Shown: positions 1 to 6,353 of the stretch, in pieces
Layout: the number at the start of each line of letters is the position of its first letter
Numbering within the stretch: the stretch's first letter is position 1
From: a bacterium
GTDB taxonomy: Bacteria > Latescibacterota > UBA2968 > UBA8231
Assembly (NCBI GenBank): GCA_027593305.1
Contig: JAQCJA010000188.1
Coordinates: 1-8,093, forward strand
Length of the DNA stretch: 8,093 bases
Direction of reading: 5' to 3'
Notes under the pieces: generated by a model
What the model was told of the DNA's origin: nothing
Seen by the model: the letters and a program-made list of their open reading frames with translations, nothing else
Databases searched by the model: none
Program-made: the position numbers and the translations under genes

Positions 1-5
1 AGTCC

Positions 6-1262
6 ATGCTACGGCAGTTCAGCCTTTACGGCTTCCTGAAGAATCAGCGCTACTTCGAGCCCTTCCTGCTGCTCGTCTTCCTGGACAGGGGTCTCGATTA
101 CTTCACCATTGGTCTGCTCATCTCCTTCCGCGAGCTGGCGATCAATCTGCTCGAGATCCCCTCCGGCGCCATGGCCGATCTGTGGGGCCGGCGTCGGGCC
201 ATGATTCTCTCCTTTGGTGCCTACATCACCAGTTTCCTGATCTTCGGGCTGGCTCGTGATCTGAGCATGTTCTTCGGCGCCATGCTGCTGTTTGCCGTGG
301 GTGAGGCATTTCGCACGGGCACACACAAAGCCATGATTTTCAGCTGGCTGCAGCAACAGGGGCGCGCCGGTGAGCGTACCCGTGTGTATGGCTACACACG
401 ATCCTGGAGCAAGTACGGCTCAGCCCTGTCCGTGACCTTCGCGGCAGTTTTCGTCTATCTGTCCGACTCATACGTCTACGTCTTCTACCTGTCTGTGATA
501 CCCTACCTGCTGGGGATCATCAATTTCCTCGGGTATCCCGCCGACCTGGATGGCAACAAACCAGCGACGCATACCCCGCGAGAACTGGTGGCTCACCTGC
601 GCGCCGGCTTCCGTCAGGCCTTTGCCGTCGCCGGGCTGCGACGGCTGATCGTCGAATCCATGGGTTTTCAGGGAGTATACGAGGCGACCAAGGACTATCT
701 GCAGCCGGTGTTGCAGGCGGCGGCCATCGCCGCGGCGGCGCACTGGAGCCAGACACGTGGCATGAGCCAGATCCAGCAGAGCACCCTGCTCATCGGCCCA
801 CTCTATCTGATTCTGCACCTGCTGGCTGGCACGGCCAGCCGTCAGGCGCATCGTGTGGTCGAGGCGGCGGGCGACGAGGATCGTGCGGCGCATCTGCTGT
901 GGCTCGCCGACGGGATCCTCTTCGCCGGTCTGGCAGTGGCAGCCTTCTGGCGATTCGAGGTGGCCATCATTGTCGCCTTCGTCGCCCTGGACACTTTGCA
1001 CAATATCTGGCGACCGGTGCAACTTGGCCGCTTCGACACCCATGGCACCGAAGCTCAGGGCGCCACTTTGCTGTCCATCGAGAGTCAGGCCCGTCGCCTG
1101 ACGACGGTCATCGCCGCGCCCCTGCTCGGCCTGGCGGTTGATGCAGTCCGTGTCAGTGGCACCGGTGGTCCCTTCTGGCCCGTCGGTGTGCTCGGGTTGT
1201 CTGTCGCCATGATCTTTCAGCTCAGGAACTTTCATCTCAGGCGCTTCCAGCCCAGGCGCTGA
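6..1262 (+). CDS. MFS-type transporter
   Basis: A 418-residue polytopic inner-membrane protein of the major facilitator superfamily, a secondary transporter whose substrate cannot be told from sequence. About 10-12 hydrophobic segments are visible, with a central hydrophilic loop around residues 179-215. The MFS loop 2-3 signature is clear at residues 54-64: G54, D58, G61 and R62-R64. The N-terminus (YGFLKNQRYFEP) and the stretches KDYLQPVL (229-236) and TLLSIESQARRL (354-365) are, from memory, typical of a widespread uncharacterised bacterial MFS subfamily. Length is normal for the superfamily. The ATG at 6 gives an N-terminus just ahead of the first membrane helix, which fits. Only five bases lie upstream, so no ribosome binding site can be judged and an earlier start is possible. 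The next gene starts 113 bp downstream. Drug or metabolite efflux and sugar-related uptake are both possible. Confidence 0.85.
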   Translation: MLRQFSLYGFLKNQRYFEPFLLLVFLDRGLDYFTIGLLISFRELAINLLEIPSGAMADLWGRRRAMILSFGAYITSFLIFGLARDLSMFFGAMLLFAVGEAFRTGTHKAMIFSWLQQQGRAGERTRVYGYTRSWSKYGSALSVTFAAVFVYLSDSYVYVFYLSVIPYLLGIINFLGYPADLDGNKPATHTPRELVAHLRAGFRQAFAVAGLRRLIVESMGFQGVYEATKDYLQPVLQAAAIAAAAHWSQTRGMSQIQQSTLLIGPLYLILHLLAGTASRQAHRVVEAAGDEDRAAHLLWLADGILFAGLAVAAFWRFEVAIIVAFVALDTLHNIWRPVQLGRFDTHGTEAQGATLLSIESQARRLTTVIAAPLLGLAVDAVRVSGTGGPFWPVGVLGLSVAMIFQLRNFHLRRFQPRR

Positions 1263-1375
1263 AGTCCGGCAGAGCCACCCACGGTCCGCGGGGCTCGCCG
1301 AGGGCTCCAACCTGGCCTATCGTCTGTGTCGCCCGAGCGTCAATCGCCAGAATCACATCTACCAAGAGTGCAGCC

Positions 1376-2422
1376 ATGTTTGGCCTTGGCAACGACAACG
1401 CCGCCGACGGTCGTGCCGCAAGCAGACGTTCCCGTATCCTGCTGCGGTGGCTTGTACCGTTGTGGCTGGTGCTGGGTCTGACGGTGTCGCTGTATTTCGA
1501 AGTGCAGATGACGGCACACTTCCACCCGCATACGGGCATGGCATTTTCCGGTCTCGACGAGTTGGGTCAGGGCGAACTGTGGCAGGCCTGGCGTTCGCGG
1601 GTGTTGTCGATCAACCCGGCACGCTGGGTCGTGGACCTGTCCACGCACCTGCCGGCTCTGCCAAACAAGCTGGACCACCCGCTGGGATCCCTCGCGCGTG
1701 GTGTCGGGCTGTGGGTGGCACTGTGGTTTGCTGCCACCAATATCTGCTTCGTCGCCACCTTCGGTCGCCGCAGCCTGCTGTTTCTGTTCGGCACCTTCGC
1801 CGCCGTTGCCTTCGGTTATATGCCAGGCATCGGCATTCGTGTCTACCCGTGGGATATGCCGGCGCTGTTTTTTTTCTCAGCCTGGATCTGCCTCTACCAC
1901 CGCCGGCAACTGGGGTGGGCGGTGGTGCTGATCCCGATTGCAGTGGCTTTCAAAGAATCGGCGGGTGTGTTGTGTCTGGCGCCACTGATCATCGATGGCG
2001 ACATACGTGCCCGCTTGCGCCTGGTCGCCGCCGGTGCTGCGGGCGCCATGGTTGCCAAGGTGGGTACCGATCTGGTCTCCGCCAACAGCGCTGTTGGGGC
2101 AACGATGATGTACTCGTGGGATCTGTTTTCCAACAACCTGGGCAGTCTCTTCGAGCCGCTTTCCTGCTTCATCAACGCCGGCACCTTCGTCGCCCTCTTC
2201 CTGCTGCCCGCAAACCACCGGGCGGTGAATCACATGCGCGCCATGGCGGGTATGGTGTTTGCAGGCAACATGGTCTTCGGCTCCATCACCGAATACCGCA
2301 TCTGGTTCGAAGCGATTCCCCTGGCGCTGTATGGATTGGATGCAGCGTATCGTTCGGGCTCTGAGCCCGGGGCGGTGCTGGGGCAGGAGCGGCCACGCGT
2401 CAGTCTCCCAGACACTGACTGA
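1376..2422 (+). CDS. Multi-pass membrane protein, GT-C glycosyltransferase-like, function unknown
   Basis: A 348-residue integral membrane protein that I cannot assign to a named family. Residues 21-40 form the first membrane helix after a short basic cytoplasmic N-terminus. A polar, probably periplasmic stretch (41-105) follows, then about seven further hydrophobic segments up to residue 325 and a polar tail. Polar motifs sit at membrane edges: R155 with PWD (158-160), FKES (192-195) and EYRIWFE (306-312). These recall the PWD/PYD, NRET and ExRxxxE positions that I remember in uncharacterised membrane proteins resembling polyprenol-dependent GT-C glycosyltransferases, so a role in surface glycan assembly is an inference only. 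ATG 1376 is the only usual start in this frame downstream of the preceding gene, with a weak AAGAG site at 1364-1368. The 3' end overlaps the convergent HDOD gene by 23 bp. A run of eight T lies at 1868-1875, coding for Phe165-167. Confidence 0.75.
   Translation: MFGLGNDNAADGRAASRRSRILLRWLVPLWLVLGLTVSLYFEVQMTAHFHPHTGMAFSGLDELGQGELWQAWRSRVLSINPARWVVDLSTHLPALPNKLDHPLGSLARGVGLWVALWFAATNICFVATFGRRSLLFLFGTFAAVAFGYMPGIGIRVYPWDMPALFFFSAWICLYHRRQLGWAVVLIPIAVAFKESAGVLCLAPLIIDGDIRARLRLVAAGAAGAMVAKVGTDLVSANSAVGATMMYSWDLFSNNLGSLFEPLSCFINAGTFVALFLLPANHRAVNHMRAMAGMVFAGNMVFGSITEYRIWFEAIPLALYGLDAAYRSGSEPGAVLGQERPRVSLPDTD
2399..2419. repeat. Short inverted repeat over the convergent stop codons
   Basis: GTCAGT (2399-2404) and ACTGAC (2414-2419) are exact reverse complements around a 9-base loop. 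The minus-strand stop (2400-2402) lies in one arm. The plus-strand stop (2420-2422) follows the other arm directly. The stem is only six pairs, half of them A-T, and no T run follows on either strand, so it is at best a weak bidirectional termination or pausing element. It may be chance. Confidence 0.3.
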
Positions 2423-3725
2423 TGACGTCCATGATCTCTTTGGTTGCCGGATCACGCAAGGCATCGACCATTTCACGGATGCTGTCCCGCTTCAGCCCCA
2501 GCGCTTTGAGCGCGGGACGGCTGTACTTGACGGTGCTGGCGTCGTCGTAGCCGAAGCCGATCTCGCTGCACACGCCATTGGCAACGTGGATCAGAGCGAC
2601 CAGCGGCGACGGGTTGTCCCCGGGATCGTGATGCAGGCCGACGGCCTCCACAAGGTCCTCCGGCATCCCGGCTTTCTGCAGCACCATCTCGCTGATTCGG
2701 TCATGAGTGACCATGCCCTTGCCCAGCTTGATTTCCGCTTCGTAGAACGAGCACTCGTCGTCCTCCATGGTTTCGGTGATGCGCTCGAACCACTCGTAGA
2801 AGAAGAAGCCCTGCACCGCCTTGCCGCAGTCATGGAGCAGCGCGGCAATCCAGTAGTCACTGGAGGGCACCTTTTCGGCCAGTTGCACGAATTTGCTGTT
2901 GTGGATGCGGTCGGCGACGATGGCACAGCCAAGCGAATGGCCCCAGTACTTGCGCAGGTCGAAGGCGCTGTCGTCGGGCCGAACCATCGAGTTGATCAGG
3001 GCGATCTGCTGGGCGATGGCGCCGACCTTGCGATTGCCCAGCCGGGTGATGGCGTCCTTGAGACTGCCGACTCCCTGCGCGGAGGCCCCGGCAACGGCAG
3101 CAGAGCTGGCCACCTGCTGGATCTTGAGGACGATGGCCGGTTCTGAACTGAGCAGGACCTCAAGATCTGCCATCGTCGACTTGGGATCCTTGACGAGCTT
3201 CAGCAAACGCCCCAGAACCGTCGGCAGGCTCGGCAGGCTGCCGAGCTTCTGCAGACGCTGGCGAACTTGCTCCTCGGGATCCGCGTCCGATTCAGTCAGG
3301 TGGCCGGCCAGTCCAAGGGCAATCGTCTGCGCCAGACAACTGTCGCCGCTGGCAAAGGCAGCCTCCCAGGAACAGACGTGTACGCCTTCGAGAGCCGCAC
3401 ACTGCAGCCGTTGTTCCGCAGCGATCCGTTCGGGCTGGATGAGGAACAGCGGCAATGTTCCCTTGCCCGACAGGATGGGCACCGTGCTGTTGGTGCTGAC
3501 GGGTGACCCCTGAATCAGGTACACCGAATGCAGGCTCTTGTGTTCCTTCAGGATCCTGACAACGTGGCGCACGTCAGCCACCTCGAGGACCTCAAGGCCG
3601 TAGCGGTACTCCAGCAGCATCTTGAGGAATCTGCCCAGGACACGCTCTGTCTTGGCCGTGCCGCCCGGGGCGATCAGCAGCGCTGTCGGCTGCTCCTCAG
3701 CGGCCTCTTCTTCCGTTTCAGTCAT
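2400..3725 (-). CDS. HDOD domain protein with N-terminal receiver-like domain
   Basis: A 441-residue cytoplasmic signalling protein. Residues 13-140 look like an alternating alpha/beta receiver-type domain. Where a receiver has its phospho-acceptor Asp at the end of strand 3, the sequence reads VYLIQGSP (68-75), so Gln72 replaces Asp and phosphorylation is unlikely. Residues about 155-385 are an HDOD domain: LGSLPSLPTVLGRL at the start (161-174), a WGHS helix (261-264), LLHDCGK (296-302), TH at 340-341 and HHDP at 365-368. The histidines and the HD pair that would bind metal are kept, but the closing Asp of true HD hydrolases appears as Asn383 in HVAN. HDOD proteins are usually non-enzymatic regulators linked to two-component signalling, motility or cyclic-di-GMP networks; the target here is unknown. 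ATG 3723-3725 has no strong Shine-Dalgarno sequence. The gene is divergent from the beta-mannosidase and convergent with the membrane protein gene. Confidence 0.9.
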   Translation of the reverse strand: MTETEEEAAEEQPTALLIAPGGTAKTERVLGRFLKMLLEYRYGLEVLEVADVRHVVRILKEHKSLHSVYLIQGSPVSTNSTVPILSGKGTLPLFLIQPERIAAEQRLQCAALEGVHVCSWEAAFASGDSCLAQTIALGLAGHLTESDADPEEQVRQRLQKLGSLPSLPTVLGRLLKLVKDPKSTMADLEVLLSSEPAIVLKIQQVASSAAVAGASAQGVGSLKDAITRLGNRKVGAIAQQIALINSMVRPDDSAFDLRKYWGHSLGCAIVADRIHNSKFVQLAEKVPSSDYWIAALLHDCGKAVQGFFFYEWFERITETMEDDECSFYEAEIKLGKGMVTHDRISEMVLQKAGMPEDLVEAVGLHHDPGDNPSPLVALIHVANGVCSEIGFGYDDASTVKYSRPALKALGLKRDSIREMVDALRDPATKEIMDVISQCLGD

Positions 3726-3769
3726 CGTGGCATACAGAGTAGCGGCGTGACCACGAATTGGTCAAGGAG

Positions 3770-3803
3770 CCCGGGTTCGCCCACCGAATCTGCCTGACCC
3801 GGG
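3770..3803. promoter_or_regulatory. Inverted repeat CCCGGGT / ACCCGGG, candidate operator
   Basis: CCCGGGT at 3770-3776 and ACCCGGG at 3797-3803 are exact reverse complements separated by 20 bases, so their centres are 27 bp apart. Each arm contains the self-complementary core CCCGGG. A TTCGCC copy follows the first arm (3776-3781) and recurs at 3811-3816. The position between divergent genes and beside a -10-like box fits an operator. In GC-rich DNA a 7-bp match by chance is also plausible. Confidence 0.3.
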
Positions 3804-3844
3804 GCGTATATTCGCCAGCAGGACCTGATTGATGTACAAAACAT

Positions 3845-3852
3845 GGGAGGAG
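3845..3852 (+). promoter_or_regulatory. Ribosome binding site of the beta-mannosidase
   Basis: GGGAGGAG contains a strong Shine-Dalgarno core (GGAGG 3846-3850) six bases before ATG 3857. It supports this start over the in-frame ATG at 3866 (Met4). The ATG at 3843 is out of frame. Confidence 0.8.
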
Positions 3853-3856
3853 CGTT

Positions 3857-6307
3857 ATGCAGCGTATGGATCTGAGTGGCACGTGGCGGCTCAGGGGAGC
3901 CGGGCAGGACATCGTCATGGCGATCCCAGGCGATACCCACAGCGCCCTGCTGGCGGCGGGGAAGATTGACGACCCCTACTGGGGCAGCAATGAGCTGGGT
4001 CTGCAGCCTCTGAACGGTGCGGACTGGGTCTTTTCCCGTTCCTTTGACGTGGCTGCGGACATCCTGACAGCTGCCTCGGTGTACTTGCACTTTGACAGCA
4101 TCGACACGGTGGCTACAGTGTTGATCAACGGCCTGCAGGTGGGCCAGAGTGACAACATGTTTGCCCGGCGCCGCTACAGCGTCAGGGAACAGTTGCGCGT
4201 CGGCAGCAACGAGATTGAGGTACGGGTGCGCTCCGCCGAGCACGTGGCCCGCGAGCGCGCCGAGCAGATGCCCTACGAGATCCCCGGATCCGACTATCCG
4301 ATCCAGTCACCGCATCGAAATCTCGTGCGCAAGGTGCAGTGCCATGCGGGATGGGACTGGGGGTGTTGCCTGATGGTGGCGGGCATCTACGGGGACGTCT
4401 ATATCGGCACCACATCGCCGGGCCGGATCGAGCATGTATACACGACACAGCGGCACGCGGCTGACATCTGCCACGTGGAGATCTGTGTCGAGGTCGATGC
4501 AGCCACACCGGGCGGGGCCCAGCTGCTGCTCGAGTTCGATGGGCAGAGCGTGCAACGGGACGTGGAACTTGTGGCGGGGAGCAATGTGTTCACCGAAACG
4601 GTGACCGTGCATCAGCCCGCACTGTGGTGGCCCAACGGTCACGGTGAGCAGCCCCTGTACGAACTGTCGGTGCAGATCGCCGGTGACAGGGCGACCAAGA
4701 GACTGGGGCTGCGGCGGTTGCAGCTCGTCGTCGAGGATGATGACATCGGACTGGGCTTCAAGTTTCGCGTCAATGGCCTTGATATCTTCGCCAAGGGAGC
4801 CAACTGGATTCCCTGTGACGCGATGCCTGGCCGGCAGACAAGGGCGGTACTCGATGATCTGTTGAGCAGCGCCGCAGGGGCCCACATGAACATGGTTCGC
4901 GTCTGGGGCGGGGGGCAGTACGAGTCAGAAGACTTCTACGACCTGTGTGACGAAAAGGGCCTCATGGTGTGGCAGGACTTTATGTTCTCCTGTTCTGCGT
5001 ACCCGGCGACACGCGGATTTCTGGCCAGTGTCGAAGAGGAGGCCCGCTACCAGGTCAAGCGTCTGCGGGATCACGCCTGCATCGCCCTGTGGTGCGGTAA
5101 CAACGAGGATCTGGGAGCCCTGAGCTGGTTCGAAGTATCGAGGGCCAATCGTGATCGATACCTTGTCGATTACGACCGGCTGACCGAGGGTGTGCTGGGT
5201 CGTGTCGTCGACGAGTGTGATCCGACACGCACCTTCTGGCCATCGTCACCCTGCGGTGGTCGCGGCGACTATTCGGACAACTGGCATGACGACAGCCGCG
5301 GCGACATGCACTACTGGCAGGTCTGGCACTCAGGAAAATCCTTCGATGCCTACTACGATGTGACGCCCCGATTCTGCTCGGAATTCGGCTACCAGTCGTT
5401 CCCCTCCATGGAGACCATCCGCAGTTATGCGCCCGAGGATCAGTTCAACGTCACGGCACCGGTCATGGAGCACCACCAGCGCAACGTCGGGGGCAACTCC
5501 AAGATCACCGAGATGTTCACCCGTTACTTCCGCATGCCGGATGGCTTTGAGAATTTCGTCTACCTGAGTCAGGTACAGCAGGGCCTGGCCATCAAGACAG
5601 CGGTGGAGCACTGGCGACATCTGCGCCCCGGTTGCATGGGTACTCTCTACTGGCAACTCAACGATCTGTGGCCCGTATGTTCGTGGTCCTCCCTGGAATC
5701 CGGGGGCAAGTGGAAGTTGCTGCACTACATGGCCCGGCGCTTCTACGCGCCGACCATCCTCTCGGCTTTCCAGACCCGGGATGGCATGCTGGAGGTATGG
5801 GTGACCAACGACCACGCCGAGGCCGTGGCGCTGCAGGCCACTTTGCGCGTCGTCGATTTTGCCGGCAACGAAACGCAACGACTGGAATTTTCCGGCGCTG
5901 GCCCGGCCCATGGCGCCCTGCTGCTGGGCCGTTATGCCGTCGCCGACCTGGCCCCCGAGCCCACGGCCGTTTTTGCCATTCTCGACATGCACGTCGGTGA
6001 CGTGCACTTCCGCAACGAGCATGCCTTTGCCACCTGGAAATCGTGCGCCCTCCCGGAAGCACAGGTGCAGGTGACGGTTGCGCCCTTGTCCGCCGGGCGG
6101 TTTGCGGTAGGGCTGCGGACGGACGCACCGGCGTTCTACCTGAGCCTGAATGCGGCAGGTGTGCGGGGAGAGTTTGATGACAACTGCTTTGCCCTGTTGC
6201 CGGGAGAGGAGAGGAGCGTGGTCTTCACCTGCAAGGGCGCCGCACCAACTGCCACCGAACTGCACGCGGCACTTGCGGTACAGCACCTGCGCACGACCTA
6301 CAGATAG
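3857..6307 (+). CDS. Beta-mannosidase, glycoside hydrolase family 2
   Basis: An 816-residue GH2 beta-mannosidase that releases terminal beta-linked mannose from the non-reducing end of manno-oligosaccharides or Man-beta-1,4-GlcNAc type glycans. The N-terminal sugar-binding jelly roll covers about residues 1-180 (DLSGTW near the start, PGDTHSAL at 24-31, DWVFSRSFDV at 56-65). An immunoglobulin-like domain follows to about 295, then the TIM barrel from FKFRVNG (301-307). MVRVWGGG (346-353) is the family barrel motif. WCGNNE (412-417) carries the acid/base Glu417. CSEFGYQSFP (507-516) carries the nucleophile Glu509. The 92-residue spacing is close to that of characterised members. GTLYWQLNDLWP (595-606) is the conserved late barrel strand, followed by C-terminal beta domains. 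Length is near normal and no signal peptide is seen, so it is probably cytoplasmic. It heads a likely operon with the beta-helix gene. Specificity beyond beta-mannoside is not visible. Confidence 0.95.
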   Translation: MQRMDLSGTWRLRGAGQDIVMAIPGDTHSALLAAGKIDDPYWGSNELGLQPLNGADWVFSRSFDVAADILTAASVYLHFDSIDTVATVLINGLQVGQSDNMFARRRYSVREQLRVGSNEIEVRVRSAEHVARERAEQMPYEIPGSDYPIQSPHRNLVRKVQCHAGWDWGCCLMVAGIYGDVYIGTTSPGRIEHVYTTQRHAADICHVEICVEVDAATPGGAQLLLEFDGQSVQRDVELVAGSNVFTETVTVHQPALWWPNGHGEQPLYELSVQIAGDRATKRLGLRRLQLVVEDDDIGLGFKFRVNGLDIFAKGANWIPCDAMPGRQTRAVLDDLLSSAAGAHMNMVRVWGGGQYESEDFYDLCDEKGLMVWQDFMFSCSAYPATRGFLASVEEEARYQVKRLRDHACIALWCGNNEDLGALSWFEVSRANRDRYLVDYDRLTEGVLGRVVDECDPTRTFWPSSPCGGRGDYSDNWHDDSRGDMHYWQVWHSGKSFDAYYDVTPRFCSEFGYQSFPSMETIRSYAPEDQFNVTAPVMEHHQRNVGGNSKITEMFTRYFRMPDGFENFVYLSQVQQGLAIKTAVEHWRHLRPGCMGTLYWQLNDLWPVCSWSSLESGGKWKLLHYMARRFYAPTILSAFQTRDGMLEVWVTNDHAEAVALQATLRVVDFAGNETQRLEFSGAGPAHGALLLGRYAVADLAPEPTAVFAILDMHVGDVHFRNEHAFATWKSCALPEAQVQVTVAPLSAGRFAVGLRTDAPAFYLSLNAAGVRGEFDDNCFALLPGEERSVVFTCKGAAPTATELHAALAVQHLRTTYR

Positions 6308-6341
6308 GCTTCACGTTCGGGCTCAATTTCCATCAAACCGC

Positions 6342-6349
6342 AGGAGGGG
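6342..6349 (+). promoter_or_regulatory. Ribosome binding site deciding a GTG start
   Basis: AGGAGGGG at 6342-6349 places a perfect AGGAGG (6342-6347) six bases before GTG 6354. No ATG, GTG or TTG codon occurs in this frame between the upstream stop (6305-6307) and 6354. The GTG is therefore the best start for the last gene. Confidence 0.8.
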
Positions 6350-6353
6350 CTCC

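Larger units (their letters stand above)
3726..3856. promoter_or_regulatory. Divergent intergenic region, probable promoter region
   Basis: This 131-bp gap separates two divergent genes and should carry promoters for both. TATATT at 3807-3812 matches five of six bases of a -10 box for the plus-strand gene, 44 bp before its start codon, but no convincing -35 box lies 16-18 bp upstream. I see no clear promoter for the minus-strand HDOD gene. The inverted repeat at 3770-3803 lies just upstream of the candidate -10 box. Confidence 0.4.

Noticed and set aside
468..1310. Long minus-strand open frame (280 codons) opposite the MFS gene
   Set aside because: It lies antisense to a well-supported transporter, has a low-complexity polar translation with no family features, and is explained by high G/C at third positions.
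1263..1375. Possible terminator or promoter between the MFS and membrane protein genes
   Set aside because: No stable hairpin with a T run and no convincing -35/-10 pair were seen in these 113 bases.
1868..1875. Run of eight T as a possible phase-variation slip site
   Set aside because: It simply encodes part of Phe165-167 in a membrane helix, the frame is intact, and a single tract of this length is weak evidence for switching.
2259..3146. Plus-strand open frame of 295 codons opposite the HDOD gene
   Set aside because: The HDOD frame on the other strand has clear motifs; this one is its shadow and shows no recognisable domain.
5330..6286. Minus-strand open frame of 318 codons opposite the beta-mannosidase
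   Set aside because: The plus-strand GH2 frame has both catalytic motifs here, so the antisense frame is a composition effect.
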